Below are positions 24,001-36,500 of a stretch of 64,000 bases of DNA, piece by piece (within the stretch, counting starts at the first letter, position 1; each line of letters starts with the position of its first letter). The position numbers and the translations under genes are program-made. The stretch lies in assembly GCA_023079485.1 (NCBI GenBank), contig CM041084.1, positions 134,198,792-134,262,791 of the forward strand, read 5' to 3'. The notes beneath the pieces are model-generated. The model searched no databases. It was not told the origin of the DNA and was given only the letters and a program-made list of their open reading frames with translations. The stretch is from Archilochus colubris. Its lineage: Eukaryota > Chordata > Aves > Apodiformes > Trochilidae.

Positions 24001-26736
24001 TTGCTGTGTCTCACAGCAAAAGCTGATTAGAAATATTTGTGGATACATTTATGCGTAAGATTGGTCTAAAGCTCACCTTTTCATTTTCCTGTAGATTCTA
24101 CATAGAGTTTTTCCTCTTAGAGCAGTTAAATATTCTCTCACCTTTGCTATACCAGCAAGTTGAAACATAGATTTGTGCAGCTACAATCCTAAATCAACAA
24201 AACATTTGTGGATAGGAACTGTGCCAGGATTCAGATACTTTCAACATGCAATTCTGTCCTCCAAGGGAAACAACTCTGACCCTGGGATTTGGTCCATAGA
24301 CTATGTCCAGGTCTTTTTCATTGCATTTTAACTAATCTTGACATTTGGAAGTCTGTTGGCAGGCCCTATTTGAACTAATGGCTTTTAGTTCTATCCAAAT
24401 GTTACTTAAAAGAAAATAGAAGTTTTCTCTGAAAAAGTGCTTTGTTTTGGATTTTTTTTTTGGCAATTTAATAAATTTATATAGGCAACAGACTTAAAAG
24501 CTTACTGCCACATCTGGTCAGATTGTCAACATAAATATCATAAGTTTTGAAATGAAAAAGGAAACATATTAGAGCTCAAATATTATCCCACAAATTCAAA
24601 CGAATTTTTTTTATCCCTGTGGTCATACAAGGATATCAAAAACCTTATGAAAATAAAGAAAATAATCTTTAAGAGACATAAGGAAGAAAAACAGTGTGAA
24701 GAGTTTATTTTTGCAAAATTGAAGGATAGAAAAATCATAACTGTAAATCAATTAACTGAAGACAAGAGCAGATTAAGATTTAAATCTTATCAGCCAGGAG
24801 ACTTCATGAACAATGCTAAACTTTTGGAGAGCCTGAAAATCATTTAAGTAATGAGACATCAAGGCATGACTGAACATTTTTAAAGGAACTATACTCTTTT
24901 TTGAGATTGAAGTTTTGTCAAGCCAATCTCCAAGTTAAACAGAATTCAGATTAAAATGAGAAGGTTCCCTGGGATTTTCTCTAACTCACAACAATTCCTA
25001 TTTTTAAACAACCACTTTAAATTTGTTTATCCTCCTAATTTCCTATGCATATTACATTACAGAAATATTTTTCCCCTGTAACAGCAGGATATCATATTTC
25101 CTTTGTTTAAAAAAATCAAAGACTACTTGTCACATTTACCTTAATTAAAGAAAAGTTTCATTTTATTCCATTTTCTATGTCTCACCTAAATTAACAGCAT
25201 GGTTAAACAATCTTCTTCAAATACAGGTTCAATTAAAGCAAACAGGTTTTGTATCATTTAGGTTATATAGCAATATAAAAAATCTGAAATTATTTACTGT
25301 GAAAAAAATTAAACCAGAGTAAGTAAAATAAAAATTTTCTTTATGGTACTGTGGAAGAGAAACACTTGAATACATTTACTTTTATTTGGTGCACATCAGA
25401 ATTTTCAGGTGAAATAAAAGAACTTATTAAAGTGGGATGAGTTTTCAAATATTTTAAATAGAATTTAATGTAGTAATGCTGGGAAAACTTTCACATATAT
25501 TAAAAGACAAATCTGAATTCACATTTTCCTAGGAGTAGAGGGGGAGAGATCATTTATGAAGTTGATCATATTTATGAAGTTGAGTCCAGTTTATTAGAAC
25601 TTCAAGAAAAAGAAGTTAATTTTTTTTTTTAAGTTAGCAGAAGTTAACACTGTAAGAAGGTATTATCGAATTATCCCTTTAGAAAGTGATTTATACGTGA
25701 CCAGTGGTTTTGTTGCTTACAGGGACATTTGTTTTTAGAGTAAAAAACAAACCTCAAACCATTAAAATCATAAATAGCATGGTCAAAAATGTGCTTGATT
25801 TTGTTACATTCAAAATCAATTTACAAAACAGTTTACAAAACAAAACTCTTATTCTAAGTGCTAAGTGTTTCTGTTGCCCCTGATTATTTGAAAACCAGTC
25901 CAATACGTATAGTACATTTAACCTGAGTGTGCCTGGTAAGAAGGAAGAATCTCATTGATGAGAAATGGCAAGAAGAGTTTTTCAGTTCTGTACTGTGATT
26001 TGGGCATTTTATATGTTATGGAAATGACAAATTGAAAAGCTGACCTCTTAATATATTATTTTTTCTGTGTTTCTGTACCAGGTACTTAAAATGATTTAAT
26101 CCTTGAACAGAATGAAACCATTCATTGAAAATCCTTGCTATTTCACTTTATATATCTGCCTTTTCAGTGGAATGTAACAGAAAAACTACATGCAGGATCA
26201 AAGGAAGTTCGTGATCAAAATAAAGATAACCTCAACTCATTCATATAGTAAAAAACCATGAAGGCACACAAAAAGCCCTCTGTATTTGCTACTGTAATTG
26301 TCTACTTTAACTTTGATAAATTCCTTATTTCTTTTTGCACTTTTTTGCACTTTTGTGCTTATTTCTTTTGCACTTAATATTTTTGATGAACTCTCATCTT
26401 AAACTGCATGCTATTAGCATAATATCTACCAGATAGCTGCAGTGTGCCCTCTGTTCTGAGTGTGTGAAGCCTTTGAGTTGAGACACTCAAATATATTTCT
26501 TTTAGAAAAACGAAGTTTACAGAAAATCATTGCATAAAATTTTTAAACCATCTCTAACCAAAGCTTGTTCTACAGTAGTGAATCATGGGGTTTTGTTTGT
26601 TCAAAGAAAGAAAAACCGGCAAGAAATGTGATTACTGCTTTTTAGCATGTCAGAGGAATAAGATCAGGGAGAAAGGAAGTGAAAACTCAGCTGGGAAAAG
26701 AACAAATATAAACCTATATAAAATATAAACCTAATA

Positions 26737-26845
26737 TAGATTGGGGAAACACTGGAATAGGTTGCCAAGAGAGGTGGTATTTGCCTTTTCTGTGGACACA
26801 TTCAAGATCAGGTTGGATGGAGATGTCTATACTATACTATGCAAT
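26737..26845 (+). mobile_element. Short diverged CR1 fragment
   Basis: The plus strand reads 'gattggggaaacactggaat' then 'aggttgccaagagaggtgg', 'acattcaagatcaggttgga' and 'tggagatg'. This is the order of the CR1 ORF2 C-terminus and the start of its 3' UTR ('hWNRLPrEVV...fk.RLDg'). Both ends are decayed, and the characteristic 3' tail survives only as 'gcaattttatgattt'. It appears older than the other copies. Confidence 0.75.
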
Positions 26846-28073
26846 TTTATGATTTAATTTTGGGCTGGAAATAGGAAACAGAATACCATAAGTTTCCTAA
26901 AAAGCTTTATACTAGAGCTGTGAAAGACAAAAACACTAGCTTCATTTGATACCATTCTTTCTCATACTATTGTGGGGGGTTTTTTTTTGGTTTTCTTTTT
27001 TTTTTTTTTTTTGTATTTGTGTTTCTTTGTCACTTCCACACTCTCACAGTAGTTCTGCTTTCCTAGATTTCAGCATCATTTATCTGTGTAGACTTTTCAC
27101 TGACACATAAAGGTTTTACCTAGACTCAACTCTTGTCATTTAGTTCTAATGTAAGTGATCTTCAGCTTCTTTTATGAAAAATATTTGGATTTCAGAAAAC
27201 CAGTTTTTTCTTTAACTTAAGTATCAGAACTTTTAAGAAGTTAAATATTTATATAGAGGTGAGCATGACATGTGAGAAAATTTCCAGTGTCAAAAAATAT
27301 TTTATTTTAGGAAATGAAGATAGTTATAAAGAGAGAGACTTGAAATTTCTTCTCATAAGGCATCTCTCCAGACTCAACAAATAGGATACAGATTTTGTTA
27401 GATCTGAGAATACAGCAGATAGAATGTGGTCAAAAAAGCCAGATTTTAAGTGTTGGGAAAAGGCTACTTTTCGTCTCAAAACTCATCATATAATAAGATT
27501 TGAGGTTTACGTGATACATTTTATGCATTTCCCTAAAGGCTCTTTATCTTTGCTCAAATCTAGTTTATGCCACAAAACCCTAGAGGTTGCCTAGTTTTAA
27601 TTGTCTCTAAAAGTTAACATAATTTATTGTATCTACTGTCAAATGGCTAACTTACACATAAGAGTGCTCTACTAAATGCAGTTCTGTTGTCAAAGTCAAC
27701 TGCTTCTGGCAGTGCCATTCCTGAGAAGCTACTGATCAAAAGGTAATGAGAACTGACAGGCAGCATCACAAATGCTCCATTCTAAACAGACTGTTAGACC
27801 AGGAATTAAGTGAGCGGTACTGATTGATTGTTTCTACATTAGTGAAATCCAGCAGAAACAACAAGGGTTTCTTGACATTCACTTGCACATTACTATGACT
27901 AAACCTGCACAATGAAGCATACTGGAGATAGACAGCTACTCTGAAATACATGGAAGTGGGTTTATATGCCACCCACAGAGATCTTGATAGGTTTGAGAAC
28001 TGAGTCTGTGCATGGAGTTTGTGCATGAAGTTCAGCACATCAAGTTTAAAAGGCAAAGGTGCTACACATGTCT
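26846..28073. other. Unique sequence with one T-rich tract
   Basis: No gene is seen. A G6-T8 block and a T-rich run at 26973-27012 are the only notable features. A 96-codon minus-strand frame at 27766-28056 has no recognisable domain. Confidence 0.5.
26973..27012. repeat. T-rich low-complexity tract
   Basis: 'ggggggttttttttggtttt' is followed by c and 17 T. It is simple-sequence DNA. Confidence 0.75.
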
Positions 28074-28782
28074 AGGCAATCGCAAGCACAAATACTGGCT
28101 GGTCAGAGAATGGACTAAGAACAGCCCTGAAGGAAAGGGCTTTGGGTGCTCTGGTTGATGAGAAACTCACTATGAGCCAACAAGGTGTACTTACAGCCTG
28201 GAAAGCCAATGATATCCCGGTCTGCATCAAAAGAAACTGTCCAGTAGGTTGAAGGAGGTGATTGTCCCCCTCTACTCTGCTCTCATGAGACCCCACCTGG
28301 AACATTCTGTCCAGATCTGGGGCCCTCAACACAAGAATCATGTGGAAGTGTTGGATCAAGTCAAGAAGAGGGCCACAAAGATGATCACTGGGAAAAAGCA
28401 CCTCTCCTATGAAGATGGGCTGAGAGAGCCCCAAGATTGTTCAGGCTGGGGGAGATGAGGCTCCATGGAGACCTTATAGTGGCTTTCTAGTACCTGAAGG
28501 CAGCTTACAGGAAAGCTGGGGAGGGACTTTTTAAAAGGGCATGTAGTGATAGGGTGAGGGGGAACATTTTCAAGCTGAAGGAGCATAGATTTTGATATAT
28601 CAGATGTGAAGGTGATGAGACAGTGGAATAAGTTGCCTGGGAAGAACATGGATGCTCTCTCCCTGGAAGTGGTCAAGGCCAGGCTGGATGGTGCTTTGAG
28701 CAACCTGATCTAGTGCCCATGCATGAGGGGTTGGAACTAGATCATCTTTGAGGTCCTAAACCATTCTATGATTCTATGACAT
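28074..28782 (+). mobile_element. CR1 LINE fragment, 5' truncated with intact 3' tail
   Basis: It begins in ORF2 at 'caatcgcaagcacaaatact' and 'agagaatgga', and runs through '[19 protein letters not shown]' and '[19 protein letters not shown]' (28249-28458). It ends with the 3' UTR 'ggttggaactagatcatctt' and the tail 'ccattctatgattctatga' at 28782. The reading frame is broken in several places. Only the ORF2 C-terminal third and the 3' UTR remain. This is the best preserved plus-strand copy in the window. Confidence 0.93.
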
Positions 28783-30012
28783 AAATTGCTTGAAAAATAA
28801 GTCTAGCTATCATGACATACTAAACCACAAACATATGAGTGATTTCTCTGCTGCATCTGTATCAGTCAGAGAACCCCCAAAGAATAAAATAATAGCAACA
28901 AAAGGATCTCACAGATGAAACACTATCTCACGTCAATGAAGTTCTTTCTACACTTTCAATATGTTGGTTTGACTAATGGTTATGGACCCAGTTTGTAGAT
29001 GCTGTGCTGTCTTCCTCAATTAGTGAGAAAATCTAAGATCTCTAAATACTAGCAGTGCATGCCTGTATCTGCAGGGATCAATAGAGTCATTTGAAGCTCT
29101 TGGATGGGTCTGTGACCATTACTTTTTGTCCTGTGCCTTGTGGAAACAGCAGTCTATTTTCTTCCTAGTGACAGCCTTTAACATACCTGACAATTATTAT
29201 CAAGTCATACTCTCAATTTTCTCTTCTGTTTTAACCAATCCCATTTTAGCATTTTCGTATTGCTTTAAACAGCCCTGTTACTCTCCACTTGAGGGTTTCC
29301 AACTCATTTAATGTATTGAAAGGCCTAGTGCTTTTCCTTGTATTTTCATATCTCTTAAAAACTGCTTAACATTTTTCTCTTCCACTGTCTTAATCTTTAA
29401 TTACAAAACTGAGTGGTAGGAAACCTGGAACAGACTCCTTGACTGCTTTGCTTGATACAGCTTTCAGTTTGAGGACATTCAACATTGTTCAACATTGTTT
29501 AACCATCTATTTACTTTTTTATTACAACCTAATCTGAGCAGTATTTGCCTGACTGGCCTATGAAAGTGTTAAATGCATTCTGATCTCTGATTCTGTACTA
29601 AGATGTGACACTTGCTATTCCTCTCACCTACCAGAACTTTTGTCCTGTCATAAAAATACATTAAGCTGTTTTGATTTGTTTTGCTCTTGACAGATGCATG
29701 TTGACTGTTAAAAATAGGTGGTTTATTTCCTTGCTTCATATTTTCTAGGATTTTGGTTTTTTGTTTTTTTTTTTGTATACTGAGGCTATGCTGAACGAGC
29801 TACAATCCCCTGATCATCTTTTTTTTTTTTTTTTTTTCCTTTTTTCCTTTAAAAACAGTATATGCATTTGTCATTCTGCTTTTCTAAAGTCCTCTCTTCC
29901 TACAAAAATTTGGGTTCTTTTGGTTTAAATACTCAAGCATGCACATTTCCTTATGTAGCATATTTTAAAATCAATAGGTCCACTTCATATGAGTGCTTTT
30001 AACAAATAGCAA
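28783..30012. other. Unique AT-rich sequence with T-rich tracts
   Basis: No gene is recognised. T-rich low-complexity tracts occur at 29756-29774 and 29819-29850. Confidence 0.5.
29819..29850. repeat. T-rich tract
   Basis: A run of 19 T is followed by 'ccttttttccttt'. It is simple low-complexity sequence. Confidence 0.8.
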
Positions 30013-30583
30013 AATTATAGAATCTTAAAATGGTTTGTGTTGGCAGGGACCTTAAAGATCATCTAGTTCAAAACTCCCTGTATGAACACAGATGTCTCCC
30101 ACTGGAACAGGTTGCTGAAAGCCCCATCCAAACTTGCCTTAAACACTTCCAGGGAGGGGGCATCCACAGCTTCTCTGGACAACCTATTCCAGTGTCTCAC
30201 CACCCTAACAGTGAAAAATTTCTTCCTAATGTCTAATCAAAGTCTACCTTCTTTCAGTTTTACCCCTTGCCCTCACACTACACGCTCTTGTAAAGTCTAT
30301 ATAAAGGCTTATATAAGGTCTCACAAGTGACTTCTCTTCTCCAGACTGAACAAACCTACTTAGCTCAGATGGTCTTCATAGGAGAGGTACTCATCATCAT
30401 CAGAGGTACTGATCATCTCTGTGGCCCTCGTCTGGACTGGTTCCAAGACCTCTGTTTCTCTCTTGCATTGGGGGCCCCATATCTGGACAGAACGCTCCAG
30501 GTGGGGTCTTATGTGAACAGAGGGGAAGAATCACCTCCCTCAGTCTTCTGGCCATACTTCTTCTGATGAAGCCCAGGACATGA
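30013..30583 (-). mobile_element. CR1 LINE fragment, 5' truncated
   Basis: The + strand starts with a decayed CR1 tail (ttatagaatcttaaaatgg) and 'ggcagggaccttaaagatca', followed by the reverse complement of ORF2 C-terminal sequence: 'aacacttccagggaggggg', 'caacctattccagtgtctca' and 'ccaggtggggtctta'. It is close in sequence to the 9715-10531 copy. The 5' end stops near 30583 at 'gatgaagcccaggacat'. Confidence 0.9.
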
Positions 30584-33500
30584 TCTAAGAATTCAATATT
30601 TAGCTTCCATATTTATACATGTGATAAGCTGTGCTAAGCTTCTGATCACAGATACTTATAATGATATAAACTGAGCAAGAAAAGCTTAGAAAACTTGTCA
30701 TTCCTGTCATCATCTGTCATGATCTGTATATTTTCACTGAGTACCTTGAAAGGTATTCCTTGTTTGTTTTGTACCAATTAATGTGTGGTACTTTTGGTTT
30801 GGCTTGGTTTTTTGTTACTGTTTCGCACTGGTTTATTCTGTGCCTTGGCCTCCTCATTTTATCCTGTCATCCCACAGCACTTTCTCTTAACCTTTAGTAA
30901 CCTCACAGTTTTCCAGTTGTATGATTCCATCTTGAGTTTCAAATAACTGCAAAGATGAATTTAGCCAGATTAATTTTTTAGTATATTTTATTTTACTTTG
31001 CTTTACATTTTTTCCCCACCAGTATTCCTTTCACCTCAATGTGTTTTTTCAGAACTAGAAAATAATTTATCAAAAGCCCCTTCATAATCCATGTCAAAAA
31101 TGCCTAATTAGAATTATGAAAGCAACTGTAACCATAGCATTTCCAGCTTCTGAGGACTTGCCCTTACATACTGAATAATATATTGCAGAACCATATAAAA
31201 GAAAATAAATTAAAAGAAGAAAAACAGCTACAAAATCGTTACTCTTGCATACCTTTTCCCTGCCCTTCTCAACAATTCCTGTCAGTAATTGTACCTTTAA
31301 AACCCACAAATACAGAAACATTGTTTTGTAACAGTGCCATTCCTACTTCTAATGCCATGGTTATTAAATCAGGAGAAGAAAACCTGAACAGATGAATTTC
31401 AATTAAATGTGAATTACTTAAAATAAAGCTCTTTTACAAATTAGTAGTTTCTTCACTGCATGGGAAGTTTTTTAGGTAAACTATTCTACATTTTGTGTAA
31501 TTTTTCATGGAACTATTCAGAACCTTTAAATAATTAAGAAAATATCATTGCATCGTTAGCTTTAGATCTGGAGTGGCTGGGACTATTCAGGAAGGTTAAG
31601 ACAAATGTAATTAACTTTAGTCCTTTAGGGTTTTTTTTGCTCACAGATTCAGAGAGGGAAGCAGCAGTGTTTATATCTGTTCCTTTGAGACTAAAGGTAC
31701 TGTGTTGATCAATAACAACTGGTTAAAGATATGATATTTGTTGAAGATTCATTTTTTAATTTAAATAAAAAATCAACTTGTGCCCTCCCTGCTTGCACCC
31801 TGCCTGCCTTTTACCCTTTCAGTGTAATAGCACAACCCATCACATTACAAAATAACCTGCCAATAAACAGAAGAAATACGAGTCATACATTCTTATCACT
31901 CCTACAGCTGTGATTTTGTGTTATCAATGTTGAGAAAGATCCAGCTTGTTGTCCTACAAATAGCTAGAATTGGCTACTCACTGCCTTTATAATTCAGTCC
32001 TACCTCTGTTATAAGTGATGGTATACTTAATTTTCCAGGACTACATAATCAAATACACGGAATCCTTTTTCTCTTTGAAGGATTCCTACTGTTCTGTCCA
32101 ATCTCTGACAATTGACATAATCTGTACCTGCATTTGGAAACAAAACTAAATAATCCAATTTCCTAAAAAAAAAGGAATGGTGTGATATCTGCATAACAAA
32201 GTTGTGAAAGGCTGCTGTAGTATGTGCATATATTAGAAAAAAGATGTAGGATGTTGTCAGAGAAAGTTTCTCAGTAAAAAGAATTGGTCAATTGAACTAC
32301 TGACTGGGAGGGCTGAACCGATGGGGTGAGGAATATTGAATCTACAGTACACATGCCAAGAGAACCCCTTGTTGTCTTGTGTGGAAAGAAACATATCATC
32401 AGCCTATGAGGGTATATCACTGAAAAATAAAAATACAATAAATCCCAGAAAATAACCTTTTCACCTCAGAACAACAATAAGAATTTTTTTTAACTCATGG
32501 ACATACTGTTACTACAAGCTACGTTCAGTTGAAAAGTAAACACATCTAGTCAGTGGCTGCAGTAGGCTTAGAAAGAACTTGAAATAATGATATTAAAAAT
32601 TATTCCTCTTATGGCTATTTCTGCATAACATAAAATTCAAATGCAAAATTCACACATGTCATTCTTGTTTATTCTCTTTTGTAAAAAATAATCCTTCTGG
32701 CAGTACTCAGTTGGCTTTAAAATGTAAAACAGACTTTATCAAGGTATTCTATGTCAAATATGTTATTTCTCCTTTTAGAGGTATCCTTTTAACTATGCTT
32801 CAGGAGCTTGCATAAGATTGCCTAATTAACAGCCTTTCTTTGTATTTCATTCTAATTTTCAGCACTATCAGTGCTTTAAGCAGTGGCAGCCCTTGTTCAC
32901 ACATACTGGTTTTAAGAAAAAAAGACCCCACATCTCTTAACTATTTCTGGAATCTGTGTCCATTGTAAGATTTAAGACTTTAAGATTTATTTTCCTGCCC
33001 TAATGGAATTATAAACTTCAGTAGAAAAGATATATTAGATATAAAAGAAAGTCCTGGCATTGAATATGAATATGAAATTTATACTTCCCTTCATTTGGAT
33101 AATCTTCGACCAATGCAGCCAGAATCAGCCTTCCTTGCACAATTAATAGGAGATATTTGCTCTATTCAGGATTTCCCTGGATGGACCCAGCGGGATATAT
33201 TAATATCAGAGAGGTCTTAGAACTACCTCTGCTTTTTGGTAAATTAAATTTATATTAAAGCACACATTCAATTTAAAAAAACATATTCATCCTCAAAAAA
33301 TAAGTTGAACTTAGTGGTGTATACCTGTCTAGAACACCCTTGCATTTTACTCGAGTTTGTAGCTTCACATCTTTGAGCACTGAATTGAAGCTCCTGAGAT
33401 TTCTTGGCAGGCATTTCTGCTGCTTTTTTGGATACTCTGAATATATGTGTTTGAAATATTTATTCACCTTTGAAAAAATTTTAGTGAGAGCTCACATACT

Positions 33501-36500
33501 TCTCATTCCCATACCTGATTATCAGCTATTGAACAGGCAGTATCTCCAAATCATGCATTTTTTCACACAGTAACATGACCGTGTAGCTGTTCCGATTGTG
33601 GATTGATATGGCTGTATTGATAAGGAGCTTCAGAAAGTAAAGTTTTTCAAGAACGATTTGAGTAGCAACATTTTTAAATGTTACAATTTCTCAAATATTT
33701 TCAGTTTCTGATTGTGCAGTTTTGAAGAGAGAGCTGAATGCAATACTTGATTTATATATATGCATTCAAGCAGAAACTTATGCAACTACAAGATTTTGAC
33801 ATTGCTCCTTGTCTTTTAAATCTCGACTGTTTAGCTAAACAAGATGATAGTGTTGGACTAGTTAGCTAGAATACTCAGGGCATTTCTTGCATCCTATCAC
33901 TCAATATAATTTTGTACTTGTGGAAAACATTAACTTAAAAATCAATTTACTATTTCCTCCAATGTTTCCTAATGAGTGCCTGTAACTGATACTGTACTCA
34001 CTGCTTTGCATCCCACTTTGTCATTTAGACCTAATGTTGGAGATGGGGCACTGTGTAATAAAGCAGAAATAAGTCTGAGGTGGCAGCACAGGGTTTTTCA
34101 TGTTATTAGGTGGCAATACAGATTTCTAGGGACTAAGGAATTACTTTACTTTAAAGGGAATTTTATCAGGAAGGAATGCAGTGCCATATCCAGTGCTTTA
34201 TGCTGTTGTAGGTCATCTTGCCCCTCTAGTTAAGAAAAGTTGTAGATGTCGTCTGTTGGAGATGGGGAACTTGGCAAAGTCTTGCTTTTGCTGTGGAGAA
34301 TGTGCCTCTTCAACTTTATGGGAGACAAGAACTTTGGACTGGAGCTCAGAATGTATTACATATTTGATGACTTACAGAGAAGTGCTATAACTCATTCTTT
34401 CAAATACTTCTGAAGAGATAATAACACATTATGACCAAAATGGTTGAATTATCTTCTTTTACAGAAATTCATAGTAGATCACATTGACAATCACACATCT
34501 AAGGTAAGACAGCTACAGAAAAGTACAGGTTTTGGTTTTATTTTTGTGCCTACAGAAAAGATTTAGCAGCACAGACTATACAATTGGTTAGTTTCTCCTT
34601 TACTATAAAGGTAATTCTATTAAAAAGCTGGTTACTGGGGAAAAATAAGCAATCCTTCCCATTAAAATATGTGCTACAGCAGACTGGATTTTCAATTTAT
34701 CCAAGGCCACTGTACATTTTGCTGAGCCAACTTCTACAACAAGGAAAATATTTGATTCTCAACAGAATGTCACATGTTTCCATGGAAACCATAACCCTTG
34801 AGTTCAAATAATTTGGAGAGGAAGCTCAGCATTGTATTCCAGCTGAAGAACAGAATGGTCAGAATATCTTGTTTTGTTCAAGTGCATATTCAAATAAACT
34901 ATCCCCTCTCTATATAGAAATGGATGTTGGCATGATTAAAATTCCACCTCATCTGAGATTATTAAAATAACCTAGGATACTATAACTCAGATTTCACAAC
35001 ATTAATATGCAAAATAAATCATTTAATGGAATTATCAATACACAAATTTTAAAGAATCAGATAGTTCGCAGGGGTCTGTGAAAGGTCTAACAGATACATT
35101 GTACTCAGAAAAAAAGGATAAATATACAAAGTATATTAAAAATATATAAGGACATGCAATCAGGCAGGAGAGGAAAAAGAACATCAGTCTAGATGGAAGA
35201 AATGAGAATTTTGGGGAGAATGAGAAACACATGCAGTGGGGAATTGCTTTCAAAGGTTATTAGATAGTGACACTTATTTTCCTGTGTAAACTAAAACACC
35301 TTAACGAGAAGAAATAAAAATCTCTATGTATATTACATAAACCCTATTCAAAATTTATTTTCTTTATTCTTTATATTTTTTTAAGCAGCTCTGCTTTGTG
35401 CAGATTATTGTTGAAAGGGCATTTTCATACAGATTTAAACTGAATAACAGTTTTTGATCTCCAAATGTCCTGTGGCATACTGGGGTTTTTTAGAGTCTGT
35501 ATAAACATTTTTACACATAGTCACTTCCTTCTGTAAAAAATAAGTCCTGAATTTTGATACCTAGACCTCTGTTGGGTATGGTCAAAGGGTGTGACAAAGC
35601 TATTAAAACCAAAAGAATCATTGCTGTCACACCACAACGATCAAATCCATGTGAAAAGTCAAAAGATAAAAAGAGATGTTAAAATAAGTATTATCACTGT
35701 TCAGAAGTCTGATCTTCTGCTCAGATATTTTTTCTGCTGATATTTTTTCAGTTGGCTGTTTGAGAAAAATAAAGCATTAGAATTTTTTTAGCATTAGATT
35801 TATGAGTCTATTTTGACATGGTATGACAGAACCGGGGGCTTGATGAGAGATGTTGGTTCTATTGGAAAAGTGGGTTAGAAATACTTTCAGAATCCCAGAA
35901 AAACTCTTTTATGGTAGAAATATCCAAGTACTATTGGAGAACTTGATGCCAGAAACTCAAAATAAACTGCCTGTATTCACCTTAAATTAAAATACAAACT
36001 TTAAGATTTCTTAACTTGGATGCCAGGTGAATTTTCTTTCTTCCACGTACTGGGCAATTATAGATTAAGTTCTTCTATATCCTAATTGAATGGCCTAATT
36101 TACTCTTTTTTGGGTAGTGGTGACATATTGCTCTCTGATCCTCGTGAGAAGTAGCAATAGATTTATAGCTTTAACTGTACATTAATTCCTCTCTGTTCCT
36201 ATTTTGAAAGGCATGTGCATTTTCATCTTTGCTATTTTGTAATTTTCTCCAGTGATATGCTTCTGTGGCTAATTATGCAAGTATTGTTTGATGAAGATGT
36301 TCTGAGAAACCATTTTATCTAGATGTCTGAGCATGTCTGCTTCCTATCCCATATCTAAATGACATATAACTGGCCAGGACAGAAAATGAAATGGGGAAAA
36401 AAAAGGATACAGAATGAGACCTTAGTAGGAGACCCGATTTCTAGGATGAGGAAGATTTCTAGGTCAGGAAAATAAAACATGAGACTGAAATGGAAATCTG

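Larger units (their letters stand above)
18282..26736. other. 8.5 kb unique AT-rich sequence, no gene seen
   Basis: No CR1 or LTR is recognisable. It holds small low-complexity patches: A-rich 19291-19332, and an ACAATA-like patch at 21060-21095. A 22896-23147 (+) frame of 83 codons and a 23239-23439 (-) frame of 66 codons lie close together, but neither resembles a family that I know. Confidence 0.5.

Noticed and set aside
28072..28434. 120-codon minus-strand open frame
   Set aside because: It is antisense to a plus-strand CR1 copy and is a shadow frame.
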